DNA from: Bacillota bacterium
Lineage (GTDB): Bacteria; Bacillota; Clostridia; Christensenellales; SZUA-584
Length of the DNA: 64,000 nucleotides
Direction: 5' to 3'
Assembly (NCBI GenBank): GCA_023397655.1
Contig: JAEWTW010000030.1
Location: 65,188-129,187, forward strand
Made by a program: the position numbers and the translations under genes. Below the pieces are notes generated by a model, which saw only the letters and a list, made by a program, of their open reading frames with translations, had not been told where the DNA came from and did no database searches. Positions 50,556-58,783 of the stretch are shown here, one piece after another. Numbering within the stretch: the first letter of the stretch is position 1; every line of letters starts with the position of its first letter.

Positions 50556-52463
50556 TTGAAAAAATCAGCACGTGGGCCGCTGATATATGTAATCGGCATC
50601 GCTCTTGTGTTGCTGCTGATACAACTGCTGACCGCGACACCGCAGGCGGACACGCGCGAGTTAAAATATGACGAGTTTTTGGGACTCGTTAAGGATAAAG
50701 GGATCTCGCAGGTTGAACTGATTGGCAACGATCTTTATGCGCTGAAAACGGGTACCGAGATCAATACGGAAAATTTCCCGCAGAAGTATGACTTTCATGT
50801 GTACGTGGAGTCTGTTGAGCTGTTAACGTCTGACCTAAAGGCCATTACGGGTGCGACGGATTCAACTGGCTACGGCTTTGAGAGCTTTACAATAAAGTCG
50901 CCGCCGCAGCCGTCGTTCCTGGAAGCGCTGCTTCCGTATCTGATCCCGTTCGCGCTTCTGGGTGTTGTGATCTATTTCATCATGCGGCAGCAGCAGGGCA
51001 GCGGCAACAAGGCGTTATCGTTCGGCAAGTCCCGCGCACGCATGCAGGTGGGCGACAAGAACCGCAAAACGTTTGCGGACGTGGCGGGTGCGGATGAGGA
51101 GAAGGCCGAACTGGCCGAGATCGTGGATTTCTTAAAGAACCCCAAGCGGTTTATCGACCTCGGCGCGCGCATCCCCAAGGGCGTGCTGCTGGTGGGGCCT
51201 CCGGGCGGCGGCAAGACGCTGCTGGCCAAGGCGGTGGCCGGGGAGGCTGGCGTACCGTTCTTCTCGATCAGCGGTTCCGACTTTGTGGAAATGTTTGTGG
51301 GCGTGGGCGCATCGCGTGTGCGCGACATGTTTGAGAACGCCAAGAAGAACTCGCCGTGCATACTGTTCATTGACGAGATCGACGCGGTGGGACGTCAGCG
51401 GGGCAGCGGCCTCGGCGGCGGCCACGATGAGCGCGAGCAGACTTTGAATCAGCTGCTGGTGGAGATGGACGGCTTCCAGACCAACGAGGGTATTATCATT
51501 CTCGCGGCGACAAACCGCAAGGATATACTGGACCCGGCGCTGCTGCGGCCCGGCCGATTCGACCGGCAGATCGTTGTCAGCTATCCCGATATCAAGGGAC
51601 GCGAAGAGATTCTGCGCGTGCATGCCAAGGGCAAGCCGCTGGATGAAAGCGTGGACCTCAAGGTGCTGGCCAAGAGAACGCCCGGCTTCATCGGTGCGGA
51701 TCTTGAAAACGTGCTGAATGAGGCGGCGATACTGACGGCGCGCGGCAAGAAGAACAAGATTGGCATGCACGAGATCGAGGAAGCGATCACCCGCGTGATT
51801 GCCGGACCCGAAAAGAAGTCCCGCGTGATCACGGAGAAGGATAAACGGTGCACGGCTTACCATGAGGTGGGGCATGCGATTTGCGCCAAGGCGCAGCCCG
51901 AGTGCGATCCGGTTCACGAGGTGTCCATTATACCGCGCGGAATGGCGGCGGGTTATACGATGACGCTGCCCGAGGATGACCGGCAGCACATATTCAAGAG
52001 CAAGCTCAAGGCGGACCTCACGATGTCGCTGGGCGGACGCGCGGCTGAGCTGCTGGTGCTGGGGGACGTCTCAACCGGCGCGATCAGCGACCTGCAGCAT
52101 GCGACGGAAGTGGCGCGCAGCATGGTGGTGAAATACGGCATGAGCGACGAGATCGGCCCGATATTCCTGGGCAGCAGCCAGGAGCTGTTTTTGGGCAAGG
52201 AAATCGGCCATACCAAGACATATTCCGAAGAGCTGGCCTACAAGGTGGACGTGGAGGTCAAGCGGCTGCTGGACGATGCGTTCCAGAAGGCGCAGGACAT
52301 ACTTAAGGACAACATGGCTCTGCTGCACAAGATGACGGCGGTGTTGATCGAACGCGAGAAGATTGACGGCGACGAGTTTGAGAAGCTGTGGAACGGTGAA
52401 GACCTGCCTCCGCTGTCTGACAACGGCGGCGCGGCGGGGATACCCGCTCAGGCTCCGGCATAA
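50556..52463 (+). CDS. ftsH: ATP-dependent zinc metalloprotease FtsH
   Basis: Membrane AAA+ protease for quality control and regulated proteolysis. 635 residues from a TTG with AAGGAGG 8 nt upstream. Two membrane helices (about 8-27 and 122-141) flank a small outer domain. AAA motifs: Walker A GPPGGGKTLLAKA (the family has GPPGTGKT), Walker B CILFIDEIDAVGRQRG, and the second region of homology LRPGRFDRQI. The pore loop is PFFSISGSDFVEMFVGVGAS. The zinc site is AYHEVGHAIC (HExxH, usually HEAGH) with a later Asp in SLGGRAAELL and DLQHAT. The last 30 residues are low-complexity. Terminator follows. Confidence 0.97.
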   Translation: MKKSARGPLIYVIGIALVLLLIQLLTATPQADTRELKYDEFLGLVKDKGISQVELIGNDLYALKTGTEINTENFPQKYDFHVYVESVELLTSDLKAITGATDSTGYGFESFTIKSPPQPSFLEALLPYLIPFALLGVVIYFIMRQQQGSGNKALSFGKSRARMQVGDKNRKTFADVAGADEEKAELAEIVDFLKNPKRFIDLGARIPKGVLLVGPPGGGKTLLAKAVAGEAGVPFFSISGSDFVEMFVGVGASRVRDMFENAKKNSPCILFIDEIDAVGRQRGSGLGGGHDEREQTLNQLLVEMDGFQTNEGIIILAATNRKDILDPALLRPGRFDRQIVVSYPDIKGREEILRVHAKGKPLDESVDLKVLAKRTPGFIGADLENVLNEAAILTARGKKNKIGMHEIEEAITRVIAGPEKKSRVITEKDKRCTAYHEVGHAICAKAQPECDPVHEVSIIPRGMAAGYTMTLPEDDRQHIFKSKLKADLTMSLGGRAAELLVLGDVSTGAISDLQHATEVARSMVVKYGMSDEIGPIFLGSSQELFLGKEIGHTKTYSEELAYKVDVEVKRLLDDAFQKAQDILKDNMALLHKMTAVLIEREKIDGDEFEKLWNGEDLPPLSDNGGAAGIPAQAPA

Positions 52464-52477
52464 GCATATTCGACAGA

Positions 52478-52505
52478 GGCTGTCCGGTAATCGGACAGCC
52501 TTTTT
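52478..52505 (+). terminator. Terminator of tilS-hpt-ftsH
   Basis: GGCTGTCCG pairs with CGGACAGCC over GTAAT, then TTTTTC. Confidence 0.9.
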
Positions 52506-52592
52506 CATATGGCTTTGCTTATAAAGAGTGTATACGTGCAGAAAGGATGCATGGATGAGCCTGCAGAAAGCAGCGGTGTGCAGGCTATAGAG

Positions 52593-53927
52593 TTACGCGC
52601 CCAATTCTTCCATGGCGGCTTTGGCGTTATCGGAACCGTTGAGCCATGCGTTGTAATAATAATATTTGGCCATATCAATGCTTTTTTCCACGCTGACGCC
52701 TTCCTGATAGCATTTGCCGGTGAGATAGAGAGCCTCGGCGCCGCCTCGGCTGACGATGCTGTCAAATACGAACCCGGCGTCGTCCATACTATCCGGGCAG
52801 GCGGTATAAAACTTCAGCTTTTCGTACATTGCGAACATATTCCCGTTGTCGGCCAGCGCAGCTATACCGGCGACATAGGCATGAATCTCGGCGCCCAGCA
52901 TTGACTGATAACTGCCGATACGCTGGCATTGGGCTAAATATTCGTTGTCGCGCTCGAGCTGAGCCGCTTTTGATTGGATTTCTTCGCAGAGCAATTTCAG
53001 TTCTGCCAGCGACATGTTTTTTTGCAGCCTGACATGGAAGGCCTGCTGCACCGATGTATTCGCTTCGGTTTGGCCGCGCATGAATATCTCGGTCAGCATA
53101 TTAAACCTTTGCTTCTCGCAAATCAGCTTTAAATTTCGGACAAGGATCAGCAGCTCGCCGTTTTTTTTCAGCGCCGAAGCGTAGCCGGACAAATGAGCCT
53201 CGGCCTTTTCTCTGTATTGCAGCCTTGCCTTTCTGACGGCCTGCTCGTGGTTTGTGCGTATCCTTGTAATCTCGGTACAGGCGAATTCGAATTCATGTTT
53301 TCTCAGATAACCCAGACGGCTTGTTGTTGTGGTGATAATGGTTTCACCTTTTCTGTTCATCTCACGAGAAACCTTTGACCTCAGGTCGGAGCCAAAATCG
53401 TAATAAAACCCGCAGCCCAGGTAGAGGGCGGCGATATCCGTCAGGCGTTCGTTCTCCTGAGTGTTTCCCAGTCTGATTTTACGGCTGAACAAGAAATGAT
53501 GCGTACATTCGTGTGCGGCAATGGAGATCACTGTGTCGTATGTGTATGAGGGCTTGATACGGATAACCACAGTTCCGTGATGCGCATCGTTTTGGGAATA
53601 GGTTCCCAGTGAGTCGTGATCATTATTTTCCGGCACGTATTCGACCTGGATACGGATGTTTTCCGGCGGCATGCCAAAGTGCTTCAAAATATCATTGGCC
53701 ATGCTGGTGACGGTACCCGGAGAGTGGGCGGCATAGCAGATGCCGTCAAAATAACGCTCGAATTGCTCCGGGCTGAACCGAAACTCCGGGAACGGGTATC
53801 TTTTGAGCTGCGCTTTCAGATAGGCGATTTTCTGCAGGATATCGCCGCGGCTGTCGGAATCGGCCGGGATGCCCGACGCGGGGCGGACGGTTTCATTTTC
53901 GGTTTTTTTCTTTTTAAACAATGACAT
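52593..53927 (-). CDS. HExxH zincin-like protein with coiled-coil and Sel1-like end
   Basis: About 444 residues from the ATG at 53927; a GTG at 54029 in frame would add 34 residues that look like leader sequence, and neither has a strong ribosome site. After a Lys-rich start comes a domain (about 20-200) containing DTVISIAAHECTHHFLF, the zinc-binding H-E-x-x-H of metallopeptidases, and TQENERLTDIAALYLGCGF, whose Glu could be the third ligand as in gluzincins. A long charged helical part (about 215-370) is probably coiled coil. The end LYLTGKCYQEGVSVEKSIDMA resembles a Sel1 repeat. No signal peptide, so cytoplasmic. Substrate and family name unknown. Confidence 0.7.
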   Translation of the reverse strand: MSLFKKKKTENETVRPASGIPADSDSRGDILQKIAYLKAQLKRYPFPEFRFSPEQFERYFDGICYAAHSPGTVTSMANDILKHFGMPPENIRIQVEYVPENNDHDSLGTYSQNDAHHGTVVIRIKPSYTYDTVISIAAHECTHHFLFSRKIRLGNTQENERLTDIAALYLGCGFYYDFGSDLRSKVSREMNRKGETIITTTTSRLGYLRKHEFEFACTEITRIRTNHEQAVRKARLQYREKAEAHLSGYASALKKNGELLILVRNLKLICEKQRFNMLTEIFMRGQTEANTSVQQAFHVRLQKNMSLAELKLLCEEIQSKAAQLERDNEYLAQCQRIGSYQSMLGAEIHAYVAGIAALADNGNMFAMYEKLKFYTACPDSMDDAGFVFDSIVSRGGAEALYLTGKCYQEGVSVEKSIDMAKYYYYNAWLNGSDNAKAAMEELGA

Positions 53928-54047
53928 ATGATACCCGCAAGCAGAAACGTTGAGACAAGATGGCGCGTTTGCCGAAAAGGGTGATATTTGAATCTCATTA
54001 TAGCGGAAATGGCAGGTATATTCAATCACTAAAGGGTATCATATAAA

Positions 54048-54134
54048 GCCAAAGGCCCTCACATTGAATGCGAAGGCCTTTGGCAAAATATATTATTGGT
54101 GGTGGTGGTGCGAATGTTGTAAGGTTTTAACCTT
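54048..54134 (-). ncRNA. Candidate small RNA or leader with consensus promoter and terminator
   Basis: On the minus strand a near-perfect promoter at 54141-54169 would start near 54134. The product contains AAGGTT/AACCTT, a CACCACCACCACC run (54100-54112), and ends in GCCAAAGGCC/GGCCTTTGGC (54084-54048) followed by TTTATAT. The 4-codon His run ends in a stop but has no start codon after the transcription start. It may be a free RNA of about 85 nt or an attenuator for the zincin gene. Confidence 0.45.
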
Positions 54135-54140
54135 GAGGAG

Positions 54141-54169
54141 ATTATACACCAAAAGGATGAGCTTGTCAA
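54141..54169 (-). promoter_or_regulatory. Consensus sigma-70 promoter
   Basis: TTGACA (54164-54169), exactly 17 nt, TATAAT (54141-54146), all on the minus strand. It is among the closest matches to consensus in the window. Confidence 0.8.
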
Positions 54170-54270
54170 ACATTTGTAACAACTTTGTAACGGATTATTT
54201 TTAAATGTAAACAATGCTTCATTTTAAGACAAAATCTGCTTTTTATAAAATCAGATGTTACAGCAAGTTA

Positions 54271-54285
54271 AAACTGTGGTATAAT
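54271..54285 (+). promoter_or_regulatory. Extended -10 promoter abutting rsmA
   Basis: AAACTGTGGTATAAT, with TATAAT ending 9 nt before the ATG. GTTACA lies 17 nt upstream as a weak -35. No ribosome site is present. Confidence 0.65.
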
Positions 54286-54294
54286 GATTGTGAA

Positions 54295-55146
54295 ATGAAT
54301 ATCAATGTAACGGCACCAACGGTGCTTAAAGGCCTCATGGAGGAGTACGGTATAGCGCCGCTGAAAAAACTGGGACAGAACTTTTTGGTGGACGGCAACA
54401 TAGCAGACAAGATCGCCGAGGCGGCGGTGCCCAAGGGCGCGTGTGCGCTGGAGATAGGCCCCGGCTTCGGCGCGCTGACTTCCCGATTGGTGCAGCGGGC
54501 TGAACGTGTGGCGGCTTATGAGATTGACGCGGGGCTGGCACGGGCGCTGACGGCGCTGTTTTCGGACGAGCCGAAGTTCCATCTTTTTCACAAGGACTTC
54601 TTAAAAGCGAATATCGATGAAGAGCTGACGGACGTATTTGGCGACCGGGAGATTTATGTTGCCGCAAACCTGCCTTATTACATCACATCGGCGTGCATAA
54701 TGGCTTTGCTGTCGGCAAAACTAAACATCAGAAGAATCACCGTGATGGTGCAAAAGGAAGTGGCGGACCGCCTCTGCGCAGTGCCGGGCAATAAGGACTA
54801 TGGCGCGCTGACCGCCGCCGTTGGGTTCTATGCGGCACCCAAGCGGCTGTTCAACGTATCGCCCGGATGCTTCTATCCCCGGCCGGATGTGGATTCGTCG
54901 GTGGCCCAGATGGAGATATTGCCGCGGGTTGGTTATGACTTTGACGCTTACATGCATGCGGTGAAAAGCCTGTTCGGTATGCGGCGAAAGACGGTGAAGA
55001 GCAATCTGCGCCAGACTTTGGGCCTCTCTGCCGCTCAGGCCGAAGAACTGCTGAAAAGCGCCGGGATCGATGAAAACGCAAGAGCAGAAATGCTAAGCGT
55101 CAATGATTTCATTAATGTCAGCAGGGAATTAAAAAATAATTATTAA
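54295..55146 (+). CDS. rsmA: 16S rRNA dimethyladenosine transferase (KsgA/RsmA)
   Basis: Dimethylates two adjacent adenosines near the 3' end of 16S rRNA with SAM, late in 30S assembly. 283 residues from the ATG at 54295. The family start LKKLGQNFLVDGNIADKI precedes the SAM-binding ALEIGPGFGALTSRL. The catalytic NLPY motif is in VAANLPYYITSACIMALL, and FFYAAPKRLFNV-like and CFYPRPDVDSSV segments match the conserved N-terminal half. The C-terminal helical domain, SLFGMRRKTVKSNLR, is complete. A longer frame upstream runs across the promoter and is rejected. Confidence 0.96.
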   Translation: MNINVTAPTVLKGLMEEYGIAPLKKLGQNFLVDGNIADKIAEAAVPKGACALEIGPGFGALTSRLVQRAERVAAYEIDAGLARALTALFSDEPKFHLFHKDFLKANIDEELTDVFGDREIYVAANLPYYITSACIMALLSAKLNIRRITVMVQKEVADRLCAVPGNKDYGALTAAVGFYAAPKRLFNVSPGCFYPRPDVDSSVAQMEILPRVGYDFDAYMHAVKSLFGMRRKTVKSNLRQTLGLSAAQAEELLKSAGIDENARAEMLSVNDFINVSRELKNNY

Positions 55147-55260
55147 ATTATTGGATTTGACAGAGGAAAAAAGGCTTCAATGTAGAATAGTCTAAAATGG
55201 GTTGAAATTTGGTTTGTATCAATTGCAAGTTGAAAAAAGCAATCCGTCATAGAAGCGTGA

Positions 55261-55295
55261 TAATCGTCTCCCGGCTTTTGTAAACCGGGAGATTA
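55261..55295 (+). other. Hairpin upstream of a small interrupted gene
   Basis: TCTCCCGG and CCGGGAGA pair around CTTTTGTAAA, with a further TAAT/ATTA extension of the stem. No T run follows, so it is more likely a 5' leader structure than a terminator. The gap 55147-55327 is otherwise AT-rich and featureless. Confidence 0.5.
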
Positions 55296-55327
55296 GCATA
55301 ACTATTAAACAAACATTTCAAAGGAGG

Positions 55328-55426
55328 ATGTTTATGGCAACGAAGGAACGGCACAAATGGAGTGAGATCAGGAAGGGCAATATTTCCACGATCAAAACGA
55401 CGGTCGAAAACGGCATTTTACGGTAA
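55328..55426 (+). pseudogene. N-terminal remnant of a small gene, left of pckA
   Basis: AAAGGAGG precedes an ATG (a second ATG two codons on) and 30-32 codons that read ATKERHKWSEIRKG and IKTTVENGILR before TAA. In another frame just after, RLKEAYKLAAESHVIR continues the same helical, Lys/Glu/Ala-rich style. Together with the fragment at 57449-57553 it looks like one small GC-rich gene split by the pckA segment. It could instead be an intact very short ORF. Confidence 0.45.
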
Positions 55427-55545
55427 CAACGTGTATCCCGTGTAGACGCCTGAAAGAAGCGTACAAGCTGGCAGCGGAATCACACGTTATAAGAATATGT
55501 ATTAAAAACTATTATAAAAAATGTGAAACATAAAGGAGAATTAAA

Positions 55546-57441
55546 ATGTCAGAAAACAAAGCGCTTGAACTCATCCTATCCAAATGTGATGAAAAAAACC
55601 AAAAGAAAATCAAACTGATCAGCAATCCTGATATCTTAAATAAGATTGCAAACAGAATCGAGCTTTGTAATCCAAAAGATGTCTTCGTTCACTCAGGCAG
55701 TGAAGAAGATTGCGAATATATCAAAAAGATGTGTTTAGAAACAGGCGAAGAATCACCTTTGGCTATGGAAGGCCATACGATTCATTTTGACCCGTCAACA
55801 GAGCAAGGCCGCATTGTTAAGCAAACATATGCGATTGAAGATGAAGGTATGTTCACATCTACCCTTGCAAAAGCTATGCCAAGAGCGCAAGCTGATGAGC
55901 TCATCCAAACCAACATGAAAAACATTATGGATGGAAAAACAATGCTCGTTGCTTTCTATATCCGTGGACCTGTTGGAGCACCAACAGCTTATCCGTCTTT
56001 AACAATTTCTGATACATGGTATCTTGGACATCAGCAAAACAATCTTTATAAATGTTCTCCGGAAGGTTTTGAAAAGCAAGTTGAAAATATAGGTCTTTTC
56101 TTTACAAATACACATAGCAAAGGCACATTAGACACGCCTAATGCTTATGTTTTAACAGACAGAAAAAATATTGAAACCTGGGCATGGAACGTATCCTACT
56201 TAGGCAACTGTGCTTTAATCAAAAAAGGCCATCACAGATTGGCGAATGATGATGCGATCTATAATCACAGAGGTGATTACATGTCGGAACACATGTTCAT
56301 CACTGGTATTAAGATGAAAGATGGTTCTATCGTGTGGATCGATGGCGCTGCACCGTCAGGCTGTGGTAAAACAACAACAGCTATGGCTGGTGATACTTTC
56401 ATCGGTGATGACCTTGCTCAAATCTGGATTGCAGATAATGGATCAATCCGTTCGATCAATCCTGAGATCGGAATCTTTGGTATCGTTAAAGACGTTAACA
56501 AAGAAGGTGATCCCATTCTCTATGAAAGATTGAGAAATCCTGGTTCAGAAGTCATTTGGTCAAATGTTTGTGTTTCTGATGGTGTTCCTTATTGGGAAGG
56601 CTCTGATGAAGAAACACCAAAGAGCGGAATAAACTTCCAAGGCGAATGGACAGAAGGAAAGACAGATGCCAATGGAAAAGTTATTCCTATTTCACATCCG
56701 AATTCCAGATGTACAATTCGCTCTAATCAATTGAGCAACTATAATGAAGCAGCTGCAGATGATCCGAATGGCGTAGATACACTCGTATTTACATACAGCG
56801 GACGTGATCCTGAAACAATGCCTCCTGTTGTGGCTAGTTTGACTCCTGAAGAAGGTGTAACATTCGGTGCTGATATTGCATCTCAAACAACAGCAACTGA
56901 AGTTGGCGCTAAAGGCGATATTAAAAGATCTCCTTGGGCAAATGCTCCTTTCTTCTTAGGTGCATTGGGTGATTATATGGAGGACCAGTTTAAATTCTTC
57001 ACAAATCCGAAGCTCACAACAAAGCCTGTTTTAGCATCTTTGAACTACTTCCTTACAGAAGCAGCTCGTGGTGGAGATTCAAATAAACTCATCGGTGAAA
57101 AACGTGACGTACGCTCATGGTTAACATGGCTTGCACGTTTGGCGAAAGGTGAAGTCACAGGAATCAAAACAGCTCTCGGAATTATCCCGACATTTGAAGA
57201 AATCAAAGGCATTTTTGATGAATTGATGCCGGATAAGGGATATTCCAAAGAGCTATATGATAAGCAATTCTCACTTTATGTAGATAAGCTTATTGATAGA
57301 ATTGATATGCAAGTTGAAGCTTACAAAAAAGAAGTTAATGTCCCAGGCATTTACTTTGAAATACAAGCTACCAAAAAAGCTCGCTTAGAAGAACTCAGAG
57401 CAGCTAAAGGATCTATTGTTACACCTGATCAATTAGGTTAA
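55546..57441 (+). CDS. pckA: Phosphoenolpyruvate carboxykinase (GTP type), AT-rich
   Basis: Interconverts oxaloacetate and PEP with GTP/GDP. 631 residues. The nucleotide P-loop reads GAAPSGCGKTTTAMAGD, keeping the Cys that marks GTP-dependent enzymes in place of the ATP-type G-x-x-G-T-GKT. Upstream, YIRGPVGAPTAYPSLTIS and NTHSKGTLDTPNAYVLTDRK suit substrate binding, and MSEHMFITGIKMKDG precedes the metal site IGDDLAQIWI. KGDIKRSPWANAPFFLGALGDYMEDQFKFF lies in the adenine/guanine-binding end. AAAGGAG lies before the ATG. Codon use is strikingly AT-rich compared with rsmA and the MBL gene on either side, and fragments of another gene border it, so recent acquisition is likely. Confidence 0.88.
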   Translation: MSENKALELILSKCDEKNQKKIKLISNPDILNKIANRIELCNPKDVFVHSGSEEDCEYIKKMCLETGEESPLAMEGHTIHFDPSTEQGRIVKQTYAIEDEGMFTSTLAKAMPRAQADELIQTNMKNIMDGKTMLVAFYIRGPVGAPTAYPSLTISDTWYLGHQQNNLYKCSPEGFEKQVENIGLFFTNTHSKGTLDTPNAYVLTDRKNIETWAWNVSYLGNCALIKKGHHRLANDDAIYNHRGDYMSEHMFITGIKMKDGSIVWIDGAAPSGCGKTTTAMAGDTFIGDDLAQIWIADNGSIRSINPEIGIFGIVKDVNKEGDPILYERLRNPGSEVIWSNVCVSDGVPYWEGSDEETPKSGINFQGEWTEGKTDANGKVIPISHPNSRCTIRSNQLSNYNEAAADDPNGVDTLVFTYSGRDPETMPPVVASLTPEEGVTFGADIASQTTATEVGAKGDIKRSPWANAPFFLGALGDYMEDQFKFFTNPKLTTKPVLASLNYFLTEAARGGDSNKLIGEKRDVRSWLTWLARLAKGEVTGIKTALGIIPTFEEIKGIFDELMPDKGYSKELYDKQFSLYVDKLIDRIDMQVEAYKKEVNVPGIYFEIQATKKARLEELRAAKGSIVTPDQLG

Positions 57442-57448
57442 CTCTAAA

Positions 57449-57553
57449 AGCTTCTTCGAAAAGATCAAGACGGCCAAGGGCGGCTTCGATGCGTTGCCGG
57501 ATGAAGCGGCGGACGCTATGAAGAAAATCGTGGCTCAGGCCGAGAAGCTTTAA
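57449..57553 (+). pseudogene. C-terminal remnant of a small gene, right of pckA
   Basis: An open frame without a start reads SFFEKIKTAKGGFDALPDEA and continues to MKKIVAQAEKL and TAA, GC-rich and helical. It begins 8 nt after the pckA stop and ends before a strong terminator. It matches in style the N-terminal remnant at 55328. Confidence 0.5.
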
Positions 57554-57591
57554 GCTGATAAAAACTCGCAATAGAAGATACACAGCATGAG

Positions 57592-57620
57592 GAGCGGGGA
57601 GACCCGCTCTTTGTGTTTTA
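57592..57620 (+). terminator. Terminator downstream of the pckA region
   Basis: GAGCGGG pairs with CCCGCTC over GAGA, then TTTGTGTTTTAATTTT. Confidence 0.8.
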
Positions 57621-57654
57621 ATTTTAACGTATAGGTCACGGGCGGGCGTGAATC

Positions 57655-57690
57655 CCCGGTCAGCGTCGCTGACAGCCCCCTTTAGGTGTA
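57655..57690 (+). repeat. Dispersed repeat related to the serC-serA gap
   Basis: CCCCGGTCAGCGTCGCTGAC followed by AGCCCCCTTTAGG resembles 22574-22606 (CCCGGTCA, CTGTCGGCACC, AGCCCCCTTAGG). Non-coding in both places. Confidence 0.45.
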
Positions 57691-57735
57691 GTGGGAAGGT
57701 CAGGGCTTGGCGGGTGTGGATGCGGCATGTGTCCA

Positions 57736-57746
57736 TGTGGTATAAT
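57736..57746 (+). promoter_or_regulatory. Extended -10 promoter of the MBL gene
   Basis: TGTGG-TATAAT, the same extended -10 block as at mnmE and rsmA, but here 29 nt before the ATG with a GAGAG site between. Confidence 0.55.
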
Positions 57747-57775
57747 ACTGCCTATCAACTGAAAGAGAGCAGCGG

Positions 57776-58528
57776 ATGATTAAGAGGGAAATTGCAGAGG
57801 GGATTTTTGAATACGTGTTTGGTCCGAGGCAACCGCACCATCATTTTGCGGACAGGATCGTGGCCATCGTCAGCGGAAACAAGGCCATGCTGATCGATAC
57901 CGGATACGAGGACGAGGCGCGGGAGGTCTTGCGCGACCTGACCGCCAACGGGATTGGGCTGCACAGTGTCATCATATCCCATTTCCACGACGACCATATG
58001 GAAGGGCTAAAGGCGCTGCCGGACGTACCGGTGTATGGCAGCGCGCGTTTTCAGGAGACGCTGGACCGGTGGAATCCCAAGGAGGAACACCAGTATTTTA
58101 CCCCCATGGTGCCGGTGGACGCGCCTTTGAGCATACAGTTTGGGCCGCACGAGATCGAGATCATCCCCTTCCCCGGGCATTCGGTCTGCACAGTGCTGCT
58201 CAAAATCGACAACACATTTCTGTACATCGCGGATGAAGTGATGTTCACCCCGGAGGGCGAGCCGCTGATGCCCTGTATTAAAAAGGACGACGCCAAAATC
58301 CAGCTGGCGTCGCTGGGCAGGCTGAAGGGCTATTTGAATTACAGCTTCATTCCGGCGCACGGCGACAACATCAAGAGCCGGGATGATATATTAAGCGCCA
58401 TTGAAAACACCATGCTGTACCTCGGGCAGGTGTCGGAGCACGATGGCAAGATCAGCTATGAAGAGGCCACCAAGGACTGCACCTGTGAGTTTGTGCACAA
58501 GGAATGGCATGAGAATGTTTACAGGTAG
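57776..58528 (+). CDS. MBL-fold metallo-hydrolase
   Basis: 250 residues with the metallo-beta-lactamase fold. The di-metal motif is IISHFHDDHMEGLKAL (H-x-H-x-D-H), with further ligands in IIPFPGHSVCTVLL, YIADEV and FIPAHGDN. The start is AT-neutral, KREIAEGIFEYVFG, and LIDTGYEDEA is the usual Asp loop. It resembles glyoxalase-II-like or general hydrolases; the substrate is unknown. The ATG has only a weak GAGAG site. No operon partner. It stands between a terminator and a gap with short repeated GAATA/TGAA sequence. Confidence 0.88.
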   Translation: MIKREIAEGIFEYVFGPRQPHHHFADRIVAIVSGNKAMLIDTGYEDEAREVLRDLTANGIGLHSVIISHFHDDHMEGLKALPDVPVYGSARFQETLDRWNPKEEHQYFTPMVPVDAPLSIQFGPHEIEIIPFPGHSVCTVLLKIDNTFLYIADEVMFTPEGEPLMPCIKKDDAKIQLASLGRLKGYLNYSFIPAHGDNIKSRDDILSAIENTMLYLGQVSEHDGKISYEEATKDCTCEFVHKEWHENVYR

Positions 58529-58783
58529 CCGTGGCGATTCGGTCTGTAATGAACCATGAATAGAGAATATTGAACAATGAATAGTGAAAGGGCGGCGGGG
58601 CAAAGGCTTCGCCGTCTTATTTGTAGGCTGCACGTCTGGATTGCTTCGCTTTTCTCGAATTGTGTATGAACAAAGTGTTTACAGCCCATGGAAGTGTTCC
58701 ATATATAGCCATAAAGCTAATGAAGGGGAAACCATGGGGAAGACAATCGAAAAATCGGCGCTGGCGTTTAGAGGAGGTGGACA

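Noticed and set aside
54090..54130. Histidine leader peptide on the minus strand (four CAC codons then stop)
   Set aside because: No start codon lies between the expected transcription start and the His run, and the downstream gene is not for histidine synthesis.
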